A stretch of DNA of 64,000 nt from Thalassotalea sp. LPB0316. GTDB taxonomy: Bacteria > Pseudomonadota > Gammaproteobacteria > Enterobacterales > Alteromonadaceae. A program made the translations under genes and the position numbers. Below the pieces are notes generated by a model that saw nothing but the letters and a program-made list of their open reading frames with translations, was not told where the DNA came from and did no database searches. Positions 10,335 to 19,343 of the stretch are shown here, in pieces (the first letter of the stretch is position 1; each line of letters starts with the position of its first letter). The stretch covers positions 3,100,001 to 3,164,000 of the forward strand of contig NZ_CP062946.1 in the NCBI RefSeq assembly GCF_014898095.1, given 5' to 3'.

Positions 10335-10658
10335 TTAGACGTTGAAACTTTCACCACAACCACACTCGCCTTTCGCGTTCGGGTTGGTGAATTTAAATCC
10401 TTCGTTTAAACCTTCTTTGACAAAGTCTAATTCAGTGCCATCTAAGTACACTAAACTCTTAGCGTCGATAATGATGTTTACACCATCGATTTCAAACAAC
10501 TCGTCATCTTCATTTAGTTCGTCAACGAACTCTAATACATACGCAAGGCCTGAGCAGCCTGTCGTTTTAATACCTAAACGCAAACCAAGACCTTTGCCTC
10601 GGTTTGCTAAAAAAGTACTGACCCGCTCATTCGCCGCGGGTGTCATGGTTACTGCCAT
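10335..10658 (-). CDS. iscA: A-type Fe-S carrier IscA
   Basis: A 107-residue A-type scaffold/carrier with the three conserved cysteines Cys35, Cys99 and Cys101 (CGCGESF at the C-terminus). It carries clusters, especially toward [4Fe-4S] targets. It is 6 bp downstream of iscU, consistent with co-transcription. The cysteine positions are identical to those of E. coli IscA. Confidence 0.96.
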   Translation of the reverse strand: MAVTMTPAANERVSTFLANRGKGLGLRLGIKTTGCSGLAYVLEFVDELNEDDELFEIDGVNIIIDAKSLVYLDGTELDFVKEGLNEGFKFTNPNAKGECGCGESFNV

Positions 10659-10664
10659 TTTAGC

Positions 10665-11048
10665 TTAACCTTTTCGCTTTGCTTGGTAATCTTCAATCGC
10701 CGCTTTGATCGCGTCTTCAGCTAAAATAGAACAGTGAATTTTTACCGGTGGTAATGCTAATTCTTCAGCAATTGCTGTGTTCTTAATTTCGGCTGCTTCT
10801 TCAATAGACTTACCTTTAACCCACTCAGTAACTAGCGAGCTTGAAGCGATAGCACTACCACATCCGTAGGTTTTGAATTTTGCATCTTCGATAATACCTT
10901 GGTCGGTAATTTTTAATTGAAGCTTCATTACATCACCACATGCTGGTGCACCAACCATACCGGTTGCAACTTGTGGATCATTTTTATCCATAGAACCAAC
11001 GTTACGCGGGTTCTCATAGTGATCAATAACTTTTTCGCTGTACGCCAT
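10665..11048 (-). CDS. iscU: Fe-S cluster scaffold IscU
   Basis: A 127-residue scaffold with cluster ligands Cys37, Cys63 and Cys106 and the HscA-recognition motif LPPVK at 99-103. IscS donates sulfur here and clusters are built on this protein. It follows iscS by 26 bp and has a good AGGAG-type ribosome site. Confidence 0.97.
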   Translation of the reverse strand: MAYSEKVIDHYENPRNVGSMDKNDPQVATGMVGAPACGDVMKLQLKITDQGIIEDAKFKTYGCGSAIASSSLVTEWVKGKSIEEAAEIKNTAIAEELALPPVKIHCSILAEDAIKAAIEDYQAKRKG

Positions 11049-11074
11049 AATAATCTCTCCTCAATGCACTAGTA

Positions 11075-12289
11075 CTAGTGCGCTACCCACTCAACTGAAT
11101 CTAAATCAACACCGTCTTGGAACATTTCCCACAGCGGAGACATTTCACGTAAATGACCGATTGATTTTTGAATTAAGTCAATAGCGTAATCAACTTCTTC
11201 TTCGGTAGTAAAACGACCGAAACTAAAACGAATTGAGCTGTGTGCTAGCTCATCATTTAAACCTAACGCTCGTAATACATATGAAGGTTCTAAACTTGCC
11301 GATGTACAAGCTGAGCCAGAAGATACCGCTAAGTCTTTCAGTGCCATGATAAGTGATTCGCCTTCGACAAAGTTGAAGCTGACGTTTAAGTTACCAGGGT
11401 AACGCTTATCAAAGTCACCATTAATAAATACTTGCTCCATGTCTTTGATGCCGTTCCATAAACGGTCGCGCATCGCAGTCACATGAGCTAAATCTTGTGC
11501 CATTTCTTCTTTGGCGATACGACATGCTTCACCAAACCCGACGATTTGATGTGTTGCTAAAGTACCACTGCGCATGCCACGCTCGTGACCACCGCCGTGC
11601 ATTTGCGCTTCTAAGCGAATGCGCGGTTTGCGGCGAACATATAAAGCACCAATACCTTTTGGACCGTACATTTTGTGGGCTGAGATCGACAATAAATCAA
11701 CTTTTGTCGCTTGTACGTCAACAGGGATTTTACCGACTGATTGCGCGGCATCTACGTGGAAAACAATTTTACGACTACGACACAATTCACCGATTTCATT
11801 GATATCTTGAATCACACCAATTTCGTTGTTTACGTGCATAATTGACACAAGAACCGTGTCGTCACGCATTGCTGCTTCAAGCTTAGTTAAGTCAATTAAA
11901 CCATTCGCTTCAGGATCTAAGTAAGTGACTTCAAAACCCTGACGCTCTAATTCACGACAAGTATCTAATACCGCTTTGTGCTCAGTTTTACAGGTAATAA
12001 TGTGCTTGCCTTTTTTGCTGTAGAAGTTAGCCGCACCTTTGATCGCAAGGTTGTCTGACTCAGTCGCACCTGATGTGATAACAATTTCACGCGGATCAGC
12101 GTTAATTAAGTCAGCAATTTGATTACGCGCAATGTCAACCGCTTCTTCGGCTTGCCAACCAAACTTGTGAGAACGCGAAGCAGGGTTTCCATAAAAACCG
12201 TCAGTGGTCATATACTGCATCATTTTTTCAGCAACGCGTTTGTCAACAGGCGTGGTTGCTGAGTAATCGAGATAAATAGGAAGCTTCAT
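11075..12289 (-). CDS. iscS: Cysteine desulfurase IscS
   Basis: A 404-residue class V aminotransferase-fold enzyme. The PLP lysine is in [12 protein letters not shown] and the persulfide-forming cysteine in the mobile loop [14 protein letters not shown]. It converts cysteine to alanine and passes sulfur to IscU, and to tRNA thiolation partners in other species. Length equals E. coli IscS. It is the first enzyme gene after iscR. Confidence 0.97.
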   Translation of the reverse strand: MKLPIYLDYSATTPVDKRVAEKMMQYMTTDGFYGNPASRSHKFGWQAEEAVDIARNQIADLINADPREIVITSGATESDNLAIKGAANFYSKKGKHIITCKTEHKAVLDTCRELERQGFEVTYLDPEANGLIDLTKLEAAMRDDTVLVSIMHVNNEIGVIQDINEIGELCRSRKIVFHVDAAQSVGKIPVDVQATKVDLLSISAHKMYGPKGIGALYVRRKPRIRLEAQMHGGGHERGMRSGTLATHQIVGFGEACRIAKEEMAQDLAHVTAMRDRLWNGIKDMEQVFINGDFDKRYPGNLNVSFNFVEGESLIMALKDLAVSSGSACTSASLEPSYVLRALGLNDELAHSSIRFSFGRFTTEEEVDYAIDLIQKSIGHLREMSPLWEMFQDGVDLDSVEWVAH

Positions 12290-12329
12290 TGACTAACTTT
12301 CTCCAAACTAATGTTCACGTCGGTATTAA

Positions 12330-12833
12330 TTACCAGTTGTGAATAATACTTTTTGTTTCAATTACCGATTTATGAGCATTTTCGAGCATTTTCTCATGCT
12401 GCTCATCTTGTCGCTTTGAAACCGATTTAACATCTCTTTGCTCAACGAGCTCAGACAAAGTGATGCCTTGTAAAAATTCTTCGATTCGACTGCTTAAGTC
12501 AGACCACAGGGTGTGGGTTAAACATTGATTGCCACCTTGACAATTACCTTGACCTAAACACTTAGTTGCATCAACGCTTTCATCAACCGCGCTGATCACA
12601 TCTGCAACAGCTATTTGTGCAGAACACTTACCTAGCTTATAACCTCCGCCAGGTCCTCTGACGCTGTTTACTAAGCCGTGCTTTCTCAGTCGTGAGAACA
12701 ACTGCTCTAAATACGAAAGTGAAATTCCTTGGCGCTCAGAAATATCTGCCAAAGGCACAGGCCCAGATGAAGCGTGAATAGCTACATCAAGCATGGCTGT
12801 AACGGCATAACGCCCTTTAGAAGTCAGTTTCAT
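12330..12833 (-). CDS. iscR: Fe-S cluster regulator IscR (Rrf2 family)
   Basis: A 167-residue Rrf2-type winged-helix regulator. Cysteines 92, 98 and 104 and His107, the [2Fe-2S] ligands of E. coli IscR, are at the same positions. Holo-IscR represses the isc operon; apo-IscR still binds type-2 sites. The promoter directly upstream holds a type-1-like site, so autoregulation is expected. Confidence 0.96.
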   Translation of the reverse strand: MKLTSKGRYAVTAMLDVAIHASSGPVPLADISERQGISLSYLEQLFSRLRKHGLVNSVRGPGGGYKLGKCSAQIAVADVISAVDESVDATKCLGQGNCQGGNQCLTHTLWSDLSSRIEEFLQGITLSELVEQRDVKSVSKRQDEQHEKMLENAHKSVIETKSIIHNW

Positions 12834-12860
12834 AATTTGCCTTTATTAAATTGCCGCGCA

Positions 12861-12892
12861 ATTATATATATCCTACTAAATTAGTCAAACAA
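12861..12892 (-). promoter_or_regulatory. isc operon promoter with IscR type-1 operator
   Basis: On the minus strand TTGACT (12883-12888) and TATAAT (12861-12866) are separated by 16 bp, forming a near-consensus sigma-70 promoter 28 bp from the iscR start. The 25 bp at 12868-12892 fit the E. coli type-1 IscR consensus at most positions (GACT, AT-rich centre, AGT, GG, TAT) and cover the -35 box. A bound IscR would block RNA polymerase. Confidence 0.8.
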
Positions 12893-12918
12893 ATACCTGA
12901 GCTAATTACTCAGGTATT
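12892..12918. terminator. Perfect 10-bp hairpin between cysE and iscR
   Basis: AATACCTGAG (12892-12901) pairs perfectly with 12909-12918 across a 7-nt AT loop. On the minus strand the stem is followed by TTGTTTG, a weak T tract, so it may end the cysE transcript just before the iscR promoter. It touches the IscR site at one base. Confidence 0.5.
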
Positions 12919-12942
12919 CTAAAGAGGGAAAAGTGAAAGGTC

Positions 12943-12969
12943 AATACTTGAGTAAATTAATCAAGTATT
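12943..12969. terminator. Second hairpin between cysE and iscR
   Basis: AATACTTGA (12943-12951) pairs perfectly with 12961-12969 across a 9-nt loop. Its arms resemble those of the neighbouring hairpin (AATACYTGA core). It lies 12 bp past the cysE stop. The T-rich side is on the plus strand, so its role as a cysE terminator is uncertain. Confidence 0.4.
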
Positions 12970-12980
12970 ATTTTTATTTG

Positions 12981-13787
12981 CTATATTTGAGGGTCAAATT
13001 CATCAACGATATTTTGGCGACGCTCCGCCGCCTTTTGCTCGTCTTCGACAAATTCGCCAACGCGCAACTCAGGCAAAGCTTCTTGACACACGTCACCGCC
13101 AAGTCGATTAATTTCTTCGCATAGAGAAGCGACTTTGTTATCCATTAAATGCATGTGGTCCAGCATTCGACCAATTGCTTTGGCAACGGGATCTGGATTG
13201 TCAGATGAGACAGCATATGCGTCAAAACCAAATTTTTCGGCAACTTGTTCACGCTGCTTTGTTTGTTCGTCTTTATTTGGGTTAACAATTCTGCCGGGGA
13301 TACCTACGGCCGTCATGTTATCAGGGACATCTTTAACCACAACCGAATTTGAGCCAACTTTGCCCCCCTTGCCTATGGTAATAGGGCCAAGTACCTGAGC
13401 GCCGGCACCGATAACGACATTGTCCATTAAGGTTGGATGACGTTTACCGGCTTTCCAGGAAGTTCCGCCTAAAGTGACGCCCTGATAAAGCGTAACATCA
13501 TCACCAATTTCTGCGGTACCACCAATAACCACCCCCATGCCGTGATCGATGAAAAAGCGGCGGCCAATAGTGGCACCGGGATGGATCTCAACACCAGTCA
13601 ACCAACGGGCAATTGTTGATAAGGTGCGGGCTAACCATTTTAGGTCCCACTTCCAAAGCTTGTGACTTAGCCGATGGATCCACACAGCGTGCAACCCTGG
13701 GTAATTTGTTAATACCTCAAAGACGGTGCGAGCGGCGGGATCTCTATCAAAGACACTGTTAATATCTTCTTTGATACGACTAAACAT
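12981..13787 (-). CDS. cysE: Serine O-acetyltransferase
   Basis: A 268-residue enzyme of the CysE family. The C-terminal left-handed beta-helix has hexapeptide repeats and the acetyl-CoA/serine site around [19 protein letters not shown]. It makes O-acetylserine, the carbon skeleton for cysteine, the sulfur source for IscS. Placement between trmJ and iscR is common in gammaproteobacteria. Confidence 0.94.
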   Translation of the reverse strand: MFSRIKEDINSVFDRDPAARTVFEVLTNYPGLHAVWIHRLSHKLWKWDLKWLARTLSTIARWLTGVEIHPGATIGRRFFIDHGMGVVIGGTAEIGDDVTLYQGVTLGGTSWKAGKRHPTLMDNVVIGAGAQVLGPITIGKGGKVGSNSVVVKDVPDNMTAVGIPGRIVNPNKDEQTKQREQVAEKFGFDAYAVSSDNPDPVAKAIGRMLDHMHLMDNKVASLCEEINRLGGDVCQEALPELRVGEFVEDEQKAAERRQNIVDEFDPQI

Positions 13788-13862
13788 AGGTGTTCCTTAT
13801 ATTTTTAGCGCTCGAGAACGCAATACCACACCACCAAGGGCTAAGGTATTGAACCCAGCGCT

Positions 13863-14624
13863 TTACTGTTGTTCGTTTTTCTTGGCGGCTTTTTCAACTG
13901 ACGCTAAAATACCGCGCATCATTTTCACTTCTTTAACATCAGGGCGAGCGCGATTTAAGAAGCGGCGTAATTTTGTCATCACCAACCCCGGATGACTCGG
14001 TACAATGAAGCCAGTTGCCTTTAACGCTTGCTCAAAATGTTCGAACATACGCTCAGTTTCTTCTACAACCGGATATTCAGTTTCATCTTCGTCAGTTTTT
14101 TTACTCGCTAACTGGGCATTTTTTTGTGCTAAAAAGGCCATACGTACTTCATAACTCAAGGTCTGCACTGCCATCGCTAAGTTCAATGAACTATATTCTG
14201 GATTCGCAGGGATCTGAACGTGAAAATGACACAGCTGTAATTCTTCATTGGTTAAACCCGAGCTCTCACGACCAAAGACTAGCGCCACAGGGTAATTCGG
14301 TGCTTCTTCGATCATTTTCTCGCCGCAAGTGCGCGGCTCTAACATTGGCCATGGCAAAGTGCGAGAACGAGCACTAGTACCAACGACTAATCCACAATCT
14401 TTAACGGCTTCTTCTAACGTATCAACCACGGTTAAATCTGCTAAGACATCTGTTGCACCAGCAGCTAAGGCTTGTGCTTGGCCATTGGGCATTTCAATTG
14501 GATCAACTAACACCAAGTTTTTCAGACCCATGGTTTTCATCGCACGAGCGGCTGAACCGATGTTTCGACAATCAGAGGTGTTAACTAAAACGATACGAAC
14601 TGAATCTAATAATGAATTTGACAT
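13863..14624 (-). CDS. trmJ: tRNA (cytidine/uridine-2'-O-)-methyltransferase TrmJ
   Basis: A 253-residue SPOUT methyltransferase. The N-terminal motif [20 protein letters not shown], the middle [15 protein letters not shown] and the knot-forming [17 protein letters not shown] are typical of TrmJ/LasT. The enzyme methylates position 32 in the anticodon loop of several tRNAs. It is divergent from suhB, a conserved arrangement, and precedes cysE by 75 bp. Confidence 0.93.
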   Translation of the reverse strand: MSNSLLDSVRIVLVNTSDCRNIGSAARAMKTMGLKNLVLVDPIEMPNGQAQALAAGATDVLADLTVVDTLEEAVKDCGLVVGTSARSRTLPWPMLEPRTCGEKMIEEAPNYPVALVFGRESSGLTNEELQLCHFHVQIPANPEYSSLNLAMAVQTLSYEVRMAFLAQKNAQLASKKTDEDETEYPVVEETERMFEHFEQALKATGFIVPSHPGLVMTKLRRFLNRARPDVKEVKMMRGILASVEKAAKKNEQQ

Positions 14625-14935
14625 TTATAACTATCTAGATGGCTAAAAAACTGTTAGCAGTTTAACACAGAACGATAACCCTGTTGTTAAAAAAATTCAC
14701 CATTTTTCAACCCAGCACCCTATGGCAATTCATTCTGAATTAGTTGATTTACTTCTAAGGGGTGAATAAACGAGCATCTAATAAAAATCGATTTGGCCGC
14801 ATGATTACAAATTTTTTGTCGTTTATTTAAATTCTTTTTGCTACAATGCGCGCCGCTTTCGCTCCTCGATCGATTTTGAGCGTTATTGCGTTGTTCTTTT
14901 ACATGCTGTTTTACAAAATTTTATAGGTGATTATT
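14625..14935. promoter_or_regulatory. Divergent trmJ/suhB control region
   Basis: This 311-bp spacer has no coding sequence. An extended -10 for suhB, TGCTACAAT, is at 14839-14847. No convincing -35 stands at the usual distance. AGGTGA 14925-14930 is the suhB ribosome site. No riboswitch-like fold was recognised. Confidence 0.5.
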
Positions 14936-15739
14936 ATGCATCCGATGCTAAATATTGCTGTGCGTGCTGCGCGCTCTGCGGGAAATGTGATTGTTCGTGC
15001 GTTCGAACAACAAGACAAAGTTGAAGTTACGTCAAAAGGCTTAAATGACTTTGTTACAAATGTGGATAAAGCAGCTGAAGAAGCGATTATCGACATTATC
15101 AAGAAAGCGTACCCGACTCACTCAATCGTTAGCGAAGAATGTGGAAAAGTAGACGGTGACGATAATGATTACCAATGGGTTATCGACCCGCTCGATGGCA
15201 CAACAAACTTTGTAAAAGGCATTCCTCACTTTGCAGTTTCAATTGCATTAAAAGTAAAAGGCAAATTAGATCAAGCTGTGGTATTTGATCCAATTCGCGG
15301 CGAATTGTTCACAGCAAGTCGCGGTAAAGGCGCACAATTAAACGGCTTTAGAATCCGCGTTAAAAACTCAAAAGAATTAACTGGTGCTATCGTAGCAACA
15401 GGCTTCCCATTCAAGCAAAAATTCCACCTAGATAACTACATGGAAATGTTCAAAACGATGTTTGGCAAATGTGCTGATATGCGTCGCGCTGGCTCTGCAG
15501 CGCTTGATTTAGCCTACGTTGCAGCTGGTCGTGTTGACGGTTATTTCGAATTAGGCTTAAAGCCATGGGATACTGCGGCGGGTGAATTACTAGTAGTAGA
15601 AGCTGGTGGTTTAGTGACGGATGTTAACGGCGGCTTAAACCACGCGCAATCAGGCAACATTGTTGCTGCAAGCCCGAAAGTGTTAAAAGAAATGGTGGCA
15701 GATATTCGCCCTCATTTAACCGATGCAATGAAAAAGTAA
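14936..15739 (+). CDS. suhB: Inositol-1-monophosphatase family protein SuhB
   Basis: The ATG at 14936 gives 267 residues, the E. coli SuhB length, starting MHPMLNIAVRAAR; AGGTGA lies 6 nt before it. An in-frame GTG three codons upstream is less likely. Metal-binding motifs of the family are present: EE in the SIVSEECGKV region, DPLDGTTNF and KPWDTAAGELLV. Besides phosphatase activity, SuhB helps assemble rRNA antitermination complexes in enterobacteria. Confidence 0.95.
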   Translation: MHPMLNIAVRAARSAGNVIVRAFEQQDKVEVTSKGLNDFVTNVDKAAEEAIIDIIKKAYPTHSIVSEECGKVDGDDNDYQWVIDPLDGTTNFVKGIPHFAVSIALKVKGKLDQAVVFDPIRGELFTASRGKGAQLNGFRIRVKNSKELTGAIVATGFPFKQKFHLDNYMEMFKTMFGKCADMRRAGSAALDLAYVAAGRVDGYFELGLKPWDTAAGELLVVEAGGLVTDVNGGLNHAQSGNIVAASPKVLKEMVADIRPHLTDAMKK

Positions 15740-15753
15740 TATAGAACGATGAA

Positions 15754-15773
15754 GGCAGTAAGATCGAACTGCC
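15754..15773 (+). terminator. Weak hairpin after suhB
   Basis: GGCAGT and ACTGCC pair across an 8-nt loop 14 bp after the suhB stop, followed by CAACTTTCTTC. A second 8-bp inverted repeat (15797-15804 with 15827-15834) lies between this and the convergent lipoprotein gene. Either may end transcription. Confidence 0.35.
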
Positions 15774-15843
15774 CAACTTTCTTCTATAGGCCTAGGCTCT
15801 TAGCTTTTAGTGCTTTATACGCTGACGCTAAGAGACCTTTCGC

Positions 15844-16191
15844 TCAACTATTTGAATTATTGTCACAAAAATAGGCTTCTCCCAATAACGTAATTGCCGT
15901 GTTGGAGTCTATATTTTGTCGTAAGTAGGCAATATTCCCACCTATCGCCAACGTTTCTTGCTTGAGCGTATCCATGGCACTGAGCAGTAATTGAGTTTCA
16001 GGAATAAACCAATAACTAATCATGGTACCTGCCGAACCCACGACATCACCGAGCTTTTTGCAATTATTGGGCAGCTGTGTATTATCAAAAACAATTGATA
16101 CCGATGCTTCATCAGCATACTTCTGGGTAGCACAGCCGACCATTAAACCGCCAATGACCATACTTAATAAAGTAAAATAAAATCTTTTCAT
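15844..16191 (-). CDS. Small lipoprotein, DUF4156-like
   Basis: A 115-residue protein with a clear lipoprotein signal (MKRF, hydrophobic stretch, lipobox MVGC at about residue 20). The mature part has two further cysteines (in NNCKKLGDVVGS and EAYFCDNN) that could form a disulfide, and the LGDVVGSAG segment recalls DUF4156 lipoproteins. Function is unknown. It is divergent from the MipA-type gene, with a 24-bp gap between starts. Confidence 0.7.
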   Translation of the reverse strand: MKRFYFTLLSMVIGGLMVGCATQKYADEASVSIVFDNTQLPNNCKKLGDVVGSAGTMISYWFIPETQLLLSAMDTLKQETLAIGGNIAYLRQNIDSNTAITLLGEAYFCDNNSNS

Positions 16192-16215
16192 CTTTCCAAT
16201 TGTTAATTTTAGGTT

Positions 16216-17631
16216 ATGCTAACTAGTATGAAAAATAACACAATAATTCTATTATGCCTATGCTTGATCTTGTTCTGCCAAGAGCTGCATGCCGGCAGAG
16301 ATGTAACCCAACTTCACCTTAAGCCAGGAGGTAATACTTGGTCGATTGGTGCGGGGCTTAGAACAGGAACATTTGCGTATATTGGCGAAGATAAATATCA
16401 AGATTTTCTGCCATTGATCATCTATAACGGCGATGAGTTTTTTATCGACGGTACGCGAACCGGTTTTCATTTAGTGAATAATGATAAATGGTTAGTCAGT
16501 GCCTTTGCCGCATACCGTTTTGCTGGCTTTAATGAAGAAGACTCTGAACTATTAGATGGTTTAGATCGCAATGATGCAATCGACGGACGAATAGCTGCCA
16601 CTTATAACACCGATTACGGCAATTTCACCCTTGATTTTGGCCATGATATCAGCAATACCCACAAGGGTTGGGATAGTCAGCTACGGTGGTCAAAGCGGTT
16701 TGAATATCACAACTTACTCATGCGCCCCTGGCTCGGTATAAGCTACCAAAATCAGTCACTGACAAATTATTACTACGGTGTCGCAACTGATGAAGCTCAA
16801 CTAGACAGGCCGAGTTATAGCACTTCCAGTGCCATAGAATGGCAATACGGTTTAGATTTTAGTTATCACTTTGCCAAACATGATTACTTGGCCTTAAATT
16901 TCCAATACTCCGAGTTAGATAAGACGAAAATAAACAGTCCGATTGTTGCTGATGAAGGGCAGTTTGAAACTTTTTTGACCTATCGTTACGAGTTTAATGA
17001 CTACCAATACGATGAAAATACAAATAGCAGCTTATTAAAAGGCCTCACTCAAGGTGAATGGTATTGGCGAGTTGCTCACGGGCGTTTCACGACCGCCAAA
17101 TTCAATGAGTTGATGCGCTTTAAAAATATGTTTGATCCTGAGCCAAGAAATACCGGGTTGACCAGTCTTTTTGTCGGTAAAAAAATAGCGGATAGTTTTT
17201 TAGGGCTACCGTTAGATTCATACGTTACCTTGGGCTATGCTCGTCATTTTGAAAAAGGTTACCAAGATAACTTTAATGAATATGTACTTGGTTTTAAAGC
17301 CTATTTCACCAAGTTTCCATGGTCGCATATTGTCAAAACGCGAGTTGGCATTGCTGAAGGCGTTTCTTACGCGAGACGAGTGCCAATTGTTGAACAAGAA
17401 AATGTCGATCGAAAAAACCGTTCTGCTTCAAAGTTCTTAAACTACTTGGATTGGAGCTGGGACTTTAGTTTGGGTGACGCCATCGGTAATAAATCCCTGA
17501 AAGATTGTTTTCTTGGTTGGTCGGTACACCATCGCTCAGGTATTTTCTCATCTGCAGATTTATTTGGTAACGTAAGTGGTGGCAGTAACGTCAATACCAT
17601 CTATATTCAATGCCACACTAACAATGGCTAG
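16216..17631 (+). CDS. Two-part outer-membrane protein: MipA/OmpV barrel plus C-terminal barrel-like domain
   Basis: At 471 residues this is almost twice a normal MipA/OmpV protein. A signal peptide precedes a complete MipA/OmpV-like part to about residue 265 (FLPLIIYNGDEFFIDG is the family hallmark). A further 200 residues resemble no part of standard MipA. That tail contains GWSVHHRSGIF near residue 440; its His-x-Ser pattern recalls PagL-type lipid A deacylases, but no glutamate stands at the expected spacing, so the resemblance may be superficial. Start could be MLTS at 16216 or MKNN at 16228; neither has a good ribosome site. Confidence 0.75.
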   Translation: MLTSMKNNTIILLCLCLILFCQELHAGRDVTQLHLKPGGNTWSIGAGLRTGTFAYIGEDKYQDFLPLIIYNGDEFFIDGTRTGFHLVNNDKWLVSAFAAYRFAGFNEEDSELLDGLDRNDAIDGRIAATYNTDYGNFTLDFGHDISNTHKGWDSQLRWSKRFEYHNLLMRPWLGISYQNQSLTNYYYGVATDEAQLDRPSYSTSSAIEWQYGLDFSYHFAKHDYLALNFQYSELDKTKINSPIVADEGQFETFLTYRYEFNDYQYDENTNSSLLKGLTQGEWYWRVAHGRFTTAKFNELMRFKNMFDPEPRNTGLTSLFVGKKIADSFLGLPLDSYVTLGYARHFEKGYQDNFNEYVLGFKAYFTKFPWSHIVKTRVGIAEGVSYARRVPIVEQENVDRKNRSASKFLNYLDWSWDFSLGDAIGNKSLKDCFLGWSVHHRSGIFSSADLFGNVSGGSNVNTIYIQCHTNNG

Positions 17632-17743
17632 CTAGTGATCAAAGATATAATCTAAAAAGTCAGGTAAGGGCTGGGGCAATGCCCTGCCCTAAATGCTAAT
17701 GATTTAGCCTCCCCCCCACTGTTATCAATATCGGCATTTAATT

Positions 17744-18631
17744 TTATTTTGCTCTATTTACACTGATAATTTGCACGCCAAAAAGCACAGAATATGAAGA
17801 AAAGTACAGCCAGATCATCAAGACGACGATCGATGATAATGATCCGTACACAGCACTGTAATTAGATGCTCTATCAACGTACCAGACAAAAAATGCTTTA
17901 CCGACTTCAATTAAAAAAGTTGCTGTTAGTATACCCGGCAATAATGATCTAAAGCCGAGTGTTCGGTGAGGTATCAGTCGATATACCATACTCACGAGGA
18001 CAAATGTCAACACTAAGCTACTAAGATTATGGCTAAAAATACTTAATACGGCGCTTGCTTGTTTACCCAAAAATATCGACTGAGAATTAGCTAGCAGCTC
18101 AAAAACAGGGGATAGCGCAATAATAATAGTGATCAGCACAGTGGCAACAATTGTTAGGGCAAAATCTCTTAGTGTCGATAGGAAAGTCGCGCCATTTGCT
18201 TTCATGCCAAGCGATAGGTTAATCGCTCGGCTTAAAGCCCCAACCATTTTCCTGCCAGACCAAATTAAGACAAGAATGCTACTAACCCCCGTGGTTCCTC
18301 GTATTTGTACCAAAGAGTCAATAATTTTGGTCACTACAGAGGAGCTTACTGGAATAAGGCCAACAATGAATTGGTTAACACGCATTGCCATATCGTTGGA
18401 TTTGAGCACGTAGCCACCTATCGATAATACGCCTAGTATCAGGGGAAACAGTGACAAAAACGTAAAAAAGGCGACACTAGCAGCCATATCTTTGCCATGC
18501 TCCTTTTCATCTTTTTTCGCAGCGGTTATCAACACCCCGATAAAAGGAAGTTGCCCGAGCCATAACTCCAGTGTTCGGATATATTGTTTGATTCGCGAAA
18601 AAACATCACCAATTTTTTGAATTATGGCCAT
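17744..18631 (-). CDS. YihY/BrkB family inner-membrane protein
   Basis: A 295-residue protein with about six membrane segments and the family signature DMAASVAFFTFLSLFPLILG in the first third. The family, once called ribonuclease BN by mistake, has no firmly established function. I chose the ATG at 18631; a TTG one codon earlier is possible. It lies 8 bp after the HdeD-like gene, so they are likely co-transcribed. Confidence 0.85.
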   Translation of the reverse strand: MAIIQKIGDVFSRIKQYIRTLELWLGQLPFIGVLITAAKKDEKEHGKDMAASVAFFTFLSLFPLILGVLSIGGYVLKSNDMAMRVNQFIVGLIPVSSSVVTKIIDSLVQIRGTTGVSSILVLIWSGRKMVGALSRAINLSLGMKANGATFLSTLRDFALTIVATVLITIIIALSPVFELLANSQSIFLGKQASAVLSIFSHNLSSLVLTFVLVSMVYRLIPHRTLGFRSLLPGILTATFLIEVGKAFFVWYVDRASNYSAVYGSLSSIVVLMIWLYFSSYSVLFGVQIISVNRAK

Positions 18632-18639
18632 CAATCTAG

Positions 18640-19191
18640 CTAACTACCTGCAAGTTCTTCTGCGGTTTTACCGATCCCGATCAACTCAATACCATCGATA
18701 CATAATTTAATACCAATGAGTAGGCCTACAGCTAAATCTCCAGAAGCAGGCCATTGCATCCACATGAAAATACCTGCTAATACACTGGCTAGAGCCCCGA
18801 CCATCATCCACGCGCCGCCAGCAACAGGGGGGAGTCGTGCAGCAAACACCATAGCACCGATGCCATCAACGAAAAGGTAAAAAGTCAGCACTATAGCTAA
18901 TGCTCTCGCACCTTGGTCGGGGTTAAAAATCATGTAACCACCAGCAAGGCACGTTATTATCCCCATAAATGCTTTTAACAAGGTAGAACCCCAACCAAGC
19001 GACAGCCAAGCAAATAAAGTACGCCCAATACCGCTAAGTAACAGGATAAAGCCAACCAAAACACTGATACTCATGCCTGTGAAGTTAGGAGCAAGTAACG
19101 CCACTATACCTAACAATAAAACAACGATACCTAGCGTTTTTACCTTGCCCGCGACTTTAGCAACTGGACGAAGCAATTCTTGTGTTTCCAT
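18640..19191 (-). CDS. HdeD-like membrane protein (DUF308)
   Basis: A 183-residue protein with six hydrophobic segments in three repeated pairs, typical of the DUF308/HdeD family. In E. coli HdeD is linked to acid resistance at high cell density; that role is not shown for relatives elsewhere. Operon partner of the YihY-type gene. Confidence 0.8.
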   Translation of the reverse strand: METQELLRPVAKVAGKVKTLGIVVLLLGIVALLAPNFTGMSISVLVGFILLLSGIGRTLFAWLSLGWGSTLLKAFMGIITCLAGGYMIFNPDQGARALAIVLTFYLFVDGIGAMVFAARLPPVAGGAWMMVGALASVLAGIFMWMQWPASGDLAVGLLIGIKLCIDGIELIGIGKTAEELAGS

Positions 19192-19343
19192 AGATGGATT
19201 TCCTAGCTAATTAAATCAACAATTTGATAATTTAAGGTTAGCCTCTGGTTTATTTAATCGCAATATCAATTACATAATGTAACTTCATTGATACTAAGCG
19301 ATAACAAAATCTGCTCTGCAGGTGCTGTAAATATTATTAATGG

